64,000 bases of DNA, taken from NCBI GenBank assembly GCA_026122225.1, contig JANEZZ010000807.1:62001-126000 (forward strand), read 5' to 3'. The notes under the pieces were generated by a model, which had not been told where the DNA came from, made no database searches, and saw only the letters and a list, made by a program, of their open reading frames with translations. Below, one piece after another: positions 20,501 to 31,109 of this stretch. This DNA comes from Heloderma charlesbogerti (lineage: Eukaryota; Chordata; Lepidosauria; Squamata; Helodermatidae). The stretch's first letter is position 1, and the number at the start of each line of letters is the position of its first letter. Position numbers and translations under genes: made by a program.

Positions 20501-21732
20501 TGACTGTGCCGTTAACCTCATTCCTGGGGCGACCATCCCCGCTGGCCAGCTGTATTCGATGTCGGAGCCGGAACTTCGAGCTCTGTGGGAGTTTTTGGAC
20601 ACAAACCTCATATGTGGCTTCATTCGCCCCTCCTCCTCCCCCGCCTGTGCCCCTACCATCTTTGTGGCCAAGAGATCTGGAGAACTCCACCCGGTGCACA
20701 ATTTCAGAAATTTAAATTCGGTCTCCATCCCTGATAAGTACCCCCTCCCCAATCCCTGAGATGCTGGAGCGCCTGGGGCGAGCCAAGATTTTCACAAAGT
20801 TGGACCTGCGTGGCGCCTACAATCTGATTTGCATCCGGGAGGGGGATGAGCGGAAGACCTGTTTCGGCACCCGGTACAGAGCGTATGAATACCTAGTGAT
20901 TCCGTTTGGGCTCGCCTGCGGGCCCCCCCCCCCGTTTTTGCATTTTATGAATGCCATCTGCCAGGATTATTTGGACACTTTCCTCATTGTGTATCTTGAT
21001 GATTTACTTATATTTTCTGAGGACCCCCACGCCCATCAGCACCATGTCTCCAGCACCTCCGCGAGCACCATCTTTATGCCAAGCTGGAGAAACGTGCGTT
21101 TGACCTAACCTCTTTGGATTATCTTGGCTACATTATCTCAGCTGATGGTATCAGGATGGATCCTGCAAAGGTCCAGGCTGTAGTCTCCTGGCAGGCTCCA
21201 TCCACCAAGAAAGACTTGCAATGTTTTCTGGGGTTTGCTAATTTTTACAGGAAGTTCCTGCCCAGCTTTGCTCGGCTGACATCTCCTCTCAAGGACCTCC
21301 TCAAGGGCAGGAAATCTCCTTTTCATTGGATGGCATCTACCCAACGGGCTTTCAAGGAACTTAAGAAGCTTTTTAGTTCTGAGCCGATCCTGTTACATCC
21401 CAACCCCAGGAAGCCTTTTGTAGCGCAAACTGATGCTTCTGACTTTGCGGTGGGGGCAGTGCTTTTTCAGCCATATCGGGCGGGCGGCGGGTTGCAACCC
21501 AGCACCTACCACTCCAGGAAGCTGAACATGTCTGAGAGGAATTATACTATCTGGGAGAAGGAACTGTTGGCCATCAAGTCCGCTTTGGAGACCTGGCGTC
21601 ATCTCCTGGAGGGGGCGCAGCACCCAGTCAAAGTTAGAAGCAACCATCGCAACCTGGAACATCTTCAGACAGCCCGTGCCTTAAACCAGCGGCAGATTAG
21701 GTGGTCGCTTTTTCCCCTCCTGGTTCCACCTT
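20497..21732 (+). pseudogene. pol: Gypsy reverse transcriptase and RNase H (N part)
   Basis: RT blocks are spread over three frames: SEPELRALWEFLDTNL and [19 protein letters not shown] (20559-20756), then after a TGA at 20758 [27 protein letters not shown] and [10 protein letters not shown] (catalytic Y-L-D-D at 20992-21003). The thumb and RNase H follow (YLGYIISADGI, then AQTDASDFAVGAVLFQ with the RNase H Asp, and EKELLAIKSALETWRHLLEG). An expanded C-run near 20925-20935 shifts the frame and garbles the block before FLHFMNAI. The RNase H end is cut at 21732 by CR1. Confidence 0.88.
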
Positions 21733-21971
21733 AGAATCATAGAATCATAGAATAGTAGGGTTGGAAGGGGCCTACAAGGCCATCGGGTCCAACCCCCTGC
21801 TCAATGCAGGAATCCAAGTCAGAGCATCCCTGACAAATGGCTGTCCAGCCTCATCTTGAAGGCCTCCAGTGTGGGAGAGCCCACCACCTCCCCAGGTAAT
21901 TGGTTCCATTGTCGTATTGCTCTTACAGTCAGGAAGTTTTTCCTGATGTTCAGCCGGAATCTGGCTTCCTG

Positions 21972-24872
21972 TCACTTGAGCCCATTATTCCGTGTCCTGC
22001 ACTCTGGGATGATCAAGAAGAGATCCTGGCCTTCTTCTCTGTGACAACCTTTCAAGTACTTGAAGAGTGCTATCATATCTCCCCTCAGTCTTCTCTTCTC
22101 AAGGCTAAACATGCCCAGTTCTTTCAGTCTCTCTTCATAGGGCTTTGTTTCCAGTCCCCTGATCATCTTTGTTGCCCTCCTCTGAACCCTCTCCAGTTTG
22201 TCTGCATCCTTCTTAAAGTGTGGTGCCCAGAACTGGACACAGTACTCCAGATGAGGCCTAACCAGTGCTGAGTAGAGGGGAACTAGTACTTCCTGGGATT
22301 TGGCAGCGAGGCTTCTATGAATGCAGCTCAAAATAGCATTTGCCTTTTTTGCAGCCACATCACATGGTTGGCTCATATTCAGCTTGTGATCGACAACAAT
22401 TCCAAGATCCTTCTCGCTTGTAGTGTGGTTGAGCCAGGTATCCCCCACCTTGTAACTGTGCATTTGGTTTCTTTTTCCTACGTGCAGAACTTGGCATTGA
22501 TCCCTATTAAATGTCATTCTGTTGTTTTCTGTTGTTTTCTGCCCAGCGCTTCAGTCTATCCAGATCATTTTGAATTTTGTTTCTGTCTTCCAAAGTATTA
22601 GCTATCCCGCCCAATTTTGTGTCATCTGCAAATTTGATCAGCATTCCCTGCACCTCCTCCTCCAAGTCATTCATAAAAATGTTGAAGAGCACTGGGCCCA
22701 GGACTGAGCCCTGTGGTACCCCACTCATTACCTCTCCCCAGTTTGAGAAGGTCCCATTGATAAGCACTCTTTGAGTCCGATTCTGTAGCCAACTGTGGAT
22801 CCACTGGATTGTTGTTTCATCTAGCCCATTTTGAGCTAGTTTGCTCATCAGGATATCATGGGGCACTTTGTCGAAAGCTTTGCTGAAGTCGAGGTATATG
22901 ATGTCTACAGCATTCCCACGGTCTACAAGGGAGGTTACTTGATCAAAAAATAAGATCAGATTTGTCTGGCAGGACTTGTTTTTGACAAATCCATGTTGGC
23001 TTCGAGTCATCACAGCATTGTTGTCAAGGTGCTTCCAGATGGATTGCTTTATCATCTGCTCCAGAATTTTGCCAGGGATGGATGTCAGACTGACTGGTCT
23101 GTAGTTCCCAGGTTCCTCCTTTTTACCCTTTTTGAAGATAGGGACAACGTTAGCCCTCCTCCAGTCATCTGGCACGTCCCCCGTCCTCCATGATTTCTCA
23201 AAGAGAATAGACAGCGGTTCTGAGAGTTCTTCTGCCAGTTCCTTTATGACTCTAGGATGCAGTTCATCTGGCCCTGGAGATTTGAACTCATTCAAAGTAA
23301 TTAGGTGTTCCTTGACCATATGCCTGTCGATCTCAAGCTGCAATCCTGCCCCTTCAGCCTGTACTTCGCCTTTGCCAGGGGGGACATAGACCCTGAGCCA
23401 AAGTAGGAATTGAGCACCTCTGCCTTTTCTTTGTCATCTGTTATCGTTTTGCCATCCTTATTTAATAGCTGAACCACCATTTCTTTCCTCTGCCTTTTAC
23501 TATGCACGTAGCTGAAGAAAGCCTTTTTCTTGTTTTTAGCATCCCTCGCTAACCTCAGCTCATTCTCAGCTTTAGCCTTCCTGACGCCATCCCTGCAATT
23601 CTGTGCTATTTGCCTGTACTCTTCCTTTGTTACTTGGCCTTCTTTCCACTTCCTATATGTGTCCTTTTTTGTTTTCAGGTCATCCCTAAGCTTTTTTTGA
23701 AGCCACATTGGCTTCTTCTGTTGTCTTCCACCTTTTCTTCTTGTTGGAATTGCTTGTGATTGTGCCTTGAGAATTTCCTTTTTTAAAAGCTCCCACCCAT
23801 CTTGGACTCCTTTTCTCGCTAGCGTCGCTTGCCATGGGACCTTACTGATCATTTTTCTGAGTTTATTAAAATCAGCTTTCCTAAAATCCAGGGTACGTGT
23901 TTGACTACACTCGGCTTTTGCTTCCCTTAGAACCAAGAACTCAAGTACAACATGGTCGCTTTCCCCCAGAGTTCCTGTAACTGCTACTTTATCCACTAAG
24001 TCATCTCTGTTGGTTAGGATCAAGTCAAGGATAGCCGATCCTCTAGTTCCTTCCTCTACTCTCTGTAGGAGGAAGTTATCCGCCACACAAGTCAGGAATT
24101 TCCTGGAGGGGCCATGTTTTGCAGAATTTGTCTCCGAACAAATATCGGGGAAATTGAAGTCCCCCATTACTACTACATTATGCTTCCTTAAAACATTGGC
24201 TATTTGCTTTTCAAAAGTTTCATCCTCGTCTTCTCCTTGATTGGGTGGCCGGTAGTAGACTCTGACCACCAGGTTCCTTTTATTCTTTGCTCCATTTATT
24301 TCAACCCAGATGCTCTCGATGGGCTACCAAGCTCCTCCTCCTGTATTTCTGTGCAGAGATATGTATTTTTCACATACAGTGCAACCCCACCTCCCTTTCT
24401 GTTCCTCCTGTTCTTTTTGAACAAGTTATATCCTTCAATTGCTGTATTCGTCATGAGAGTCATCCCACCAAGTCTCAGTTATACCTATCAGGTCATAATT
24501 TCCCTCTTGTATTAAGAGTTCAAGTTCGTTCTGTTTGTTTCCCATACTCTGGGCATTAGTATATAGACATCGAAGACCATGTGCTTCATAGTCTGGCTTT
24601 CTTCCTACATGTGTCTGAAGACTATTATTGGGCGCTATCAGAGCTGTTCTCTCCATTGCACTGCATGCGCCTATTTCCATTGTTACCCCTAACATTACAT
24701 CTCCCTTCCCCGTAGGATTCAGATTAAAGCCCTCCTGATGAAGTTCTTCATGCTGTGGCCAAACACATCCTTCCCAGCCTTTGTGAGGTGCAACCCATCC
24801 CCAGCCAACAGCCCATCCTCCAGGAAGTACAGCCCGTGGTCCCAGAATCCAAATCTCTCTTGTCGGCACCAC
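21972..24872 (-). pseudogene. CR1 ORF2: endonuclease and reverse transcriptase
   Basis: Read leftwards. The APE-type endonuclease has LYTNAQSMGNKQNELELLI and GITETWWDDSHD (24600-24440), then [19 protein letters not shown] and GESDHVVLEFLVL (24170-23940). A lysine-rich linker follows. RT comes next: [30 protein letters not shown] (catalytic Asp), [14 protein letters not shown] and KFADDTKLGG (F-A-D-D core, about 22600). The C-terminal part is [13 protein letters not shown]. Frame breaks near 24435/24270, 23320 and 22510 inactivate it. The enzyme would nick the target and prime on the nick. Confidence 0.9.
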
Positions 24873-25740
24873 CTTCGTAGCCAGTCATTCACCCGGAGTA
24901 TTTTTCGTTCCCTTTCTATCCCGCTTCTAACTACTGGAAGGATGGATGAGAAAACTATCTGGGCCCCAAAGTTCTTGAGTTTCCTTCCCAAAGCTTCAAA
25001 GTCTGATGTGATCTCTTCGTAGCTCCGCTTGGCGGTATCATTTGTTCCCACATGGATGAGAAGAAAGGGATACCTGTCAGTGGGCTTTATGAGTGCAGGC
25101 AACCTTTCAGTCACGTCTCTAATTTGTCCTCCCGGGAGACAACATACCTGGCGGGTCCATGGGTCTTCGCGACATACTTGGGTCTCGATCCCACGCAGCA
25201 AGGAGTCTCCCACTACTACCACTCTTCTCTTCTTCTTCTTGTAGGCCTGGGTTTCATCGCCTCTGTTTGACTGACCTTCAGCCTCTTGCTCACTCTCATG
25301 CAGGTTCCCCTGTGATTCGTCCTCTGCAGGATGTCCTCCAGTCTCATCCGCAAGTACCTGGAATCGGTTCCACAGCTCCACTGCTTCCACTGGCGCAGAG
25401 TGGCGTCTAGTTCTTCTTCTCCTTTCACCCTTGTCCAAGGAGTATCCTCTACTCCATTTTTCTTCACCTCAGCATTTCCCACTGCCTCATCTTTCTGTTG
25501 CTCTTCAAGCTTCTGGTCTTCCCTTTGCTGCTGTAGTTCCCCCATTCTGTCCAAGAACTCTTCGTGTTCTCTTATTCCCCGGAGGGTCGACAGTCGCCGC
25601 TCCAGTCCACTTACTTTTTCCTCCAGCAGCGTGATCAACTTGCACTTGTTGCAGGTGTAGGCCATGTTGTTCTCAGGCAAGAAAACAAACTTTGCACACA
25701 CCTTGCAGGTCACCACCACTGGAGAGTCTTGTCCTTCCAT
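24719..25740 (-). pseudogene. CR1 ORF1: zinc-finger and SGNH esterase protein
   Basis: ATG at 25740. The N-terminal region has two Cys pairs (CKVCAKF and CNKCKL), then a coiled coil (LEEKVSGLERRLSTL). After a frame change near 25300 an SGNH-hydrolase-like domain follows: VVVGDSLLRGIE (block I, catalytic Ser), LLIHVGTNDTAK (block III) and DGLHLTKAGKDVF (block V, catalytic Asp-His). Zinc finger plus esterase is the known layout of CR1 ORF1 proteins. The esterase role in transposition is unsettled. All catalytic blocks are visible, but the frameshift splits the protein. Confidence 0.85.
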
Positions 25741-26092
25741 AGCCTCTTTTCCCTTTTTGTGTCTAGCTTTGTGATTGTTCTGGACTAGCCTGTGCCTGCT
25801 CCTCTACTCAGTAGAGGTTAAAAGCAGAGTCCCACTGGTGTGAAAGTGTGTGCTACAAGACAAATAAATGGAAAAAAGTTAGTTAAAATAAAAAATAAAA
25901 ATAATTTAAAAAAATGTTAGGGGCCTCCCCCTTGACCTCCCCTGCCGAACTCCCCTGGCCAACTCCTGTTTGCTCCCCCTGTCCGCTCGCTCTGTTCGCT
26001 TGCTCTCTGGGAGCTTGCCTGCTTCTGTAGTCCCTGGACCACCTGGAGCAGCTTGCTCTGCTCTGCTCTGCTCAGCTGGGAGGCGGGAAACA

Positions 26093-27490
26093 GGATTTGC
26101 CATGTGAAGGTCTCCGACAACCTACAAGCAGATGCTCTTTCTCATAAGCCGGACCTCCAGCCAGGGGGTGAGGGAAATCCCCCCCCCGATTCTTCCCCCC
26201 CCCCCAGAGCTTGGCGGCAGCTGCAGTGCCTCGCTCTTGGGATGAACTTATTCACTCTGAACAGGCTCAGGATGCTTTTGTCCGCACAAAAGTGGAGGAA
26301 TTGGGGCTAGCCTCTGGCCTCCCCCACTCTACCCCCTTCTCTTTGCGAGGTGGCCTGCTTTTCCATTCTGGCTGGGTCTATGTGCCTTCTATACCCCTCC
26401 ATGCGAAGGTCCTCCATCAGTGGCACGACTCCCCCACCGCTGGGAATTTTGGCTTTGCCAAGACCCTGCATGGAATGACGCGGGATTTTTGGTGGCCTCG
26501 TGTGTGTCGGACGTCAAGACCTACGTCGCCTCCTGCCCAACCTGCCAGCGGGTGAAGGCCCCCTCAGGCAAGCCCACAGGCTTGCTTTACCCCCTGCCTA
26601 CCCCCTCAGGACCTTGGAAACTGCTCTCCCTTGACTTCATCACTGACTTGCCTCGCTCACATGGTAAGACCACCATTCTGGTGGTGGTGGATTTGTTTTC
26701 TAAGATGGCCCATTTCATCCCCTGTGCTGGGTTGCCCACAGCCAGGGAGATGGCGGAGCTTTTTTTGGCGCATGTTTTCCAGCTCCACAGATGGCCCAAG
26801 GGTCTCATTTCGGATAGGGGGGCCAAATTCACTGCCCATTTCTGGAGGGAGCTACTTGGGCTTCTCCATGTGACGCTCCGTCTTTCCTCCGCTCACCATC
26901 CACAGACGGACGGTCAGACCGAGCGCACCAATGCGACTGTGGAGCAGCATTTGCGCTGTTATGTCAATTACCAGCAAGATGACTGGTTTTCCTTGCTGCC
27001 TCTCACAGAATTTGCTTATAACAATGCCTGCCATGCTTCCACCCGCCAAACTCCATTTTTTGCCAATTTTGGTTACCACCCCAAGGCTTTCCCGTCCACC
27101 CTAGCTCCCTCTTCAGTGCCAGCAGCCCATGACTTTTGGGAGGAGTTGCGAGCGGTACACCACCTCTTATGGGACTCCCTCGAGCAAGCCAAGACAGCCT
27201 ACAAGGCCTCTGCGGACCGGCGGTGCCAGCCGGGTCTGTCTCTGCAACCAGGGGACTGGGTTTGGTTGTCCACCCAATACCTCCCCTCTCACTCGCCCGC
27301 AAGGAAGCTCGTGCCTCGCCTCATGGGGCCTTTTCAGATTACAGCCCAGATTAACCCTGTTGCTTTTCGCCTGGCTCTGCCCCCTTCCATGAAGATCCAT
27401 CCTGTTTTTCATCGATCCTTGCGGTCTCCCCCGTATCTGGCGAACCTTATCGCTTGGCTGGCTCCCCCCTGCCGCCAGTGCTGGTGGAGG
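26093..27490 (+). pseudogene. pol: Gypsy RNase H end and integrase
   Basis: After CR1 the RNase H end resumes (DNLQADALSHKPD). Integrase follows: an H-H half in VLHQWHDSPTAGNFG (about 26405-26455), a frame change, then the C-C half CPTCQRVK. The catalytic core is SLDFITDLPRS (first Asp), LISDRGAKFTAHFW (second Asp) and QTDGQTERTNATVE (Glu), and the C-terminal module is GDWVWLSTQYL ... KLVPRLMGPFQI ending at HPVFHRSLRSPP. The frame at 26420-27634 is open for 404 codons, so most of the integrase is intact. It would insert the cDNA, and the chromodomain that follows would steer it. Confidence 0.88.
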
Positions 27491-27700
27491 GGGAGGAGGA
27501 GTTGGAGGTCACGGAGATTCTGGACTCCCGCCTTTCTCATGGCCGCTTGCAATATCTGGTGGACTGGAAGGGGTACGGGCCAGATGAGCGATCCTGGGAA
27601 CCCGCAGAAAATGTGCATGCTCCGTTGCTGCTGAGGCGCTTCCACCAGCTGTACCCCCACAAACCCGGGTCCCCAGGGGAGGGGCACGAGGGGGGCCTCA
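27454..27700 (+). pseudogene. Gypsy integrase C-terminal chromodomain
   Basis: The frame encodes EELEVTEILDSRL, LQYLVDWKGYGPDERSWEP and a helix ending LLLRRFHQLYP, the classic chromodomain order of strand, aromatic Y-L-V-x-W-K-G-Y and C-terminal helix. Chromodomains bind methylated histone tails and define chromoviruses. It lies in a different frame from the integrase before it, so a small indel near 27450 separates them. Confidence 0.88.
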
Positions 27701-27715
27701 TGGGAGCGGGGATGA
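27701..27715 (+). other. Gypsy polypurine tract
   Basis: TGGGAGCGGGGATGA lies directly before the 3' LTR. It is the expected plus-strand DNA primer site. Confidence 0.65.
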
Positions 27716-28263
27716 TGTCAGGGTGGAAACTGAGCCGATAGAGCCCCAGAGCAGTTCTGATTCTGAGGAGGAACAGCAATCTGTGGGAGAGGAGCCCGCT
27801 CATCCCTCACAGGCACAGCAGCTGGCAGAGATTCCTCCTGCCGGCATTCCTGGGAGAGATAGTGACCCTGGCAGCAAGAGAGCGCTGGAGGGGGGCTTGC
27901 TGGATGCTCGGCGCAGATGCAGGGAGCAGCGACAGATGGAGGGCGCAGAATGGAGGCGCTCCAGTCGTTTGGCACGCAAACAACGGTCGCGTCCCGAGGA
28001 CCCAAGGGAAAGAGGGAGGATCTCTCCCTAGCCCATAAGTTCAGGGTCTTCCCATGGTTCTCCTTCAAACGGGGACCAACTGCCTGACCTGGGGCTTAGC
28101 CTACTCTGCTATCTTTCCCCAGTGCTGTTCCTTGCTTTGGCGCTAGTGATTAGTATCTGAAAGAGTCATAAAGGAATAAAGTCTCGGAAATAATTCCTCG
28201 TCGTCTGAGTCCTGAGTTGGCTATTGGTGGGGACTGCAAGAGGCAGCTAGGGTGCTCCTGACA
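27716..28263 (+). repeat. Gypsy 3' LTR
   Basis: A 548-bp match to 15877-16417, followed by GGCTG at 28264-28268, which repeats 15872-15876. Confidence 0.92.
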
Positions 28264-28380
28264 GGCTGCTCGTCAGGTTCACGCTTGTCTCGCACAAACC
28301 ACATAATTGCACTTACTTGTCCAGAACGTATGGCTACCTGCAGTTTCACTCTTAGTGAAGGAAGTTTCTTTCACCCTGTG
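28264..28380 (+). repeat. Dispersed repeat, copy 2 (right half)
   Basis: It continues the repeat interrupted at 15876. It aligns with 14618-14718. Confidence 0.7.
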
Positions 28381-28830
28381 AAGGACGAGGGACAGCTGTA
28401 AAGGGGGGAGGACAGGGTTTATCCAGCGCAGTAAAACAGGGACAGAGGAATTTCTTAAGAGACTATAGAATTGGGAGCACGTTCAAAAGTCAGAGAAAAA
28501 GAACTAACTGGAGCTGTCGTCCCCCCCTCCCCGAGGAGTATATTCAAGTGTGGCCTCCTCACAGCGACTGGGGGAGGCAAGGCTCTATCTCACTGTAGAT
28601 TTTCCACTGTTAAAAGAAAGAGGAGAAGGAGGAAGGGGGGAGTTCGGTGGAGAGACCATATTGGGAAATAGGAAGGAAGATGAGAGCCAGCAAGCAGTCG
28701 ATGAACAAGCTGGGACCGCTCCTGCTGCTCACACTTATGCAAATATAGCTGGGAAAGAGGTGAAACAGGGCAGCCCAGGAGAGGGATGGGGGGGTTGACA
28801 GCACCCCATTGGGAGGAAGACGAAGAACCA

Positions 28831-28995
28831 TATAGAATCATAGAAGAGTAGGGCTGGTGGGCTCTCCCACACTGGAGGCATTCAAGAGGAGGCTGGACAG
28901 CCATCTGTCAGGGATGACTTGGATTCCTGCATTGAGCAGGGAGTTGGACTCGATGGCCTTGTAGGCCCCTTCCAACCCTACTATTCTATGATTCT
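28831..28995 (+). mobile_element. CR1 3' end with an inverted copy of its own terminus
   Basis: 28855-28995 is a plus-strand CR1 3' end (TGGTGGGCTCTCCCACACTG to CTATTCTATGATTCT). The preceding 28831-28856 is the same terminus in opposite orientation. It interrupts Tx1-like LINE A. Confidence 0.8.
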
Positions 28996-29015
28996 AATAC
29001 CAGACAGGGGTAGGA

Positions 29016-29438
29016 GTGCTTTTTTGTAGGAGAGGTGACATGAAAATTGATTTCATTTTAGAAACAGTACCAGGATGTCTGGTGATTATAGGTTTTTCTT
29101 TACAAACAGTATCAAAGGATGGATCAAAAGAACTTACAGGGTTTCATTTGTGTGCTCTATATGCTCCAGTTAAAGTAAAAGACAGAAAGGATTTCTGGCC
29201 TCATGTAAAAGCTTATTGCAACACACATCACTATATTAAACTGGCAGGGGATTTTAATAATAGAACAAGGCTTTCCAACAGAATAAGTTATTTGCCTCAA
29301 AAGGATAACAATAATGATCGCGCTAAACAGAAGCCTTTACCCAGGGAGGAGCAAGACTTAAAACAATTTTTTGAGTGCAATAATCTTCTTGATAAAGCGC
29401 TGGACATCTCTAGTAGATTTCTTTCCAGTAACCTGTAG
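29016..29438 (+). pseudogene. Tx1-like LINE A endonuclease, N part
   Basis: 140-codon frame of an APE-type endonuclease. It carries a block like LTGFHLCALYAPVKVKDRK (strand and loop before the catalytic region) and KLAGDFNNRT, the G-D-F-N motif that binds metal and DNA. It is cut at 29479 by the BovB insertion, and the catalytic SDH block is at about 32810 (WSDHAML). The product would nick target DNA. The CR1 just upstream removes the first strands of the fold. Confidence 0.65.
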
Positions 29439-29496
29439 GGAAGCTTTTGTTCAAAACCATCCAGCCATGTATGGAGCAAGATACACTTATTGTTGT

Positions 29497-31109
29497 TCAG
29501 TCGTTCAGTCGTGTCCGACTCTTCGTGACCCCATGGACCATAGCACGCCAGGCCTTCCTGTCCTGCGCACTCTCCCAGAGCGTGCTCAAGTTCATATTCA
29601 TTGCATCGGTGATGCTATCTAGCCATCTCATCCTCTGCTGTCCCCTTCTCCTTTTGCCTTCAGTCTTTCCCAGCATCAGGGTCTTTTCCAGGGAGTTTTC
29701 TCTTCGCATTAGGTGGCCAAAATATTTGAGCTTCAGCTTCAGTATCTGTCCTTCCAATGAGCACTCAGGGTTGATTTCATTTAGGATTGACTGATTGGAC
29801 CTCCTTGCAGTCCAGGGGACTCGTAAGAGTCTTCTCCAGAACCACAGTTCAAAAGCATCAATCCTTCGGCACTCAGCCTTCCTTATACTCCAGCTCTCAC
29901 AGCCATACATTACTACTGGGAAAACCATAGCTTTGATTAGACGGACCTTTGTTGGCAAGGTGATGTCTCTGCTTCTTACTATGCTGTCTAGGTTTGCCAT
30001 AGCTTTCCTCCCAAGGAGCAAGCGTCTTTTAATTACATGGCTACAGTCACCGTCTGCGGTGATCTTGGAGCCCAAGAAAGTAAAATCTGTCACTGCTTCC
30101 ATTTCTTCCCCTTCCATATGCCAGGAAGTGATGGGGCCAGATGCCATGATCTTAGTTTTTTTAACGTTGAGTTTCAAACCAGCTTTTGCACTCTCCTCTT
30201 CACCCTCAACAAGAGGCTCTTTAGATCCTCTTCGCTTTCTGCCATTAGGGTGGTATCATCTGCATATCGGAGGTTGTTGATAATTCTCCCAGCAATCTTA
30301 ATTCCGACCTCTATTTCATCCAACCTGGCATTTCTCATGATGTACTCTGCATATAAGTTAAATAAGCAAGGTGACAATATGCAGCCTTGTCGTACTCCTT
30401 TCCCAATTTTGAACCACTTGGTTGTTCCATGTCTGGTTCTTACTTTTGCTTCTTGACCCTCCTACAGGTTTCTCAGGAGACAGGTAAGGTGGTCTGGTAC
30501 TCCCATCTCTTTAAGAATTTGCCACAGTTTGTTGTGATCCACACAATCAAAGGCTTTAGCATAGTCAATGAAGCAGAAATAGATGTTTTTCTGGAATTCT
30601 CTTGCTTTCTCCATGATGCAGCGAATGTTGGCGATTTGATCTCTAGTTCCTCTGCCTCTTCGAAACCCAGCTTGTACTTCCGGTAGTTCTCAGTTCGCAT
30701 ACTGCTGAAGCCTAGCTTGTAGGATTTTGAGCATCACCTTGCTGGCATGTGAAAGGAGCGCAATTGTGCGGTAGTTTGAACACTCTTTGGCGTTGCCCTT
30801 CTTTGGAATTGGAATGTAAACTGACCTTTTCCAGTCTTGCGGCCATTGCTGAGTGTTCCAAATTTGTTGGCATATTGAATGCAGCACTTTAACAGCATCA
30901 TCTTTTAGGATTTTAAATAGCTCAGCTGGAATACTGTCATCTCCGCTAGCTTTGTTGTTACTAATGCTTCCTAAGGCCCACTTGACTTCACTCTCGAGGA
31001 TGTCCGGCTCAGGTTCAGTGACCGCACTATCATGGCTATCAAGGACATTACTATCATGGCTATCAAGGACATTAAGATCTTTCCTGTATAGTTCTTCTGT
31101 GTATTCTTT
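29497..31109 (-). pseudogene. BovB reverse transcriptase, frameshifted
   Basis: RT pieces in several minus-strand frames: SVYIPIPKKGNAKECSNYRT (about 30800), LRYADDTTLMAESEEDL (Y-A-D-D core, about 30260), and an open 226-codon C-terminal part at 30177-29497 with VMYGCESWSIRKAE and RRLLRVPWTARRSNQS, highly characteristic of BovB. Stops between these pieces and a TGA near 31106 separate them from the endonuclease. RT would copy the element RNA at the nick. This copy cannot. Confidence 0.92.

Larger units (their letters stand above)
21733..26092 (-). mobile_element. Near-full-length CR1 LINE nested in Gypsy RNase H
   Basis: It has the CR1 3' end at 21733 (tandem ATTCTATGATTCT on the minus strand) and a 5' UTR up to 26092 (AGCAGAGCAGAGCAGAGC run shared with 63745-64000). 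It holds ORF1 (25740-24719) and ORF2 (about 24872-21972). About 4.36 kb is near the usual full length. The Gypsy frame is in register directly across the two junctions (21732/26093), so the insertion is clean; no long target duplication is visible. Confidence 0.92.
15877..28263 (+). mobile_element. Ty3/Gypsy retrotransposon, Sushi/chromovirus type, with two nested LINEs
   Basis: LTRs at 15877-16417 and 27716-28263 start TGTCAG and end TGACA. GGCTG flanks both ends (15872-15876 and 28264-28268), a 5-bp target duplication typical of Gypsy. Inside, in order, are gag, aspartic protease (DSGA), RT (YLDD), RNase H, integrase (zinc domain and DDE) and a C-terminal chromodomain. That order and the chromodomain place it among chromoviruses. 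A 5'-truncated L2 splits gag (16749-19233), and an antisense CR1 splits RNase H (21733-26092). LTRs differ by several percent by eye. Frameshifts at C-runs near 20490 and 20930 and stops make it inactive. Confidence 0.92.
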
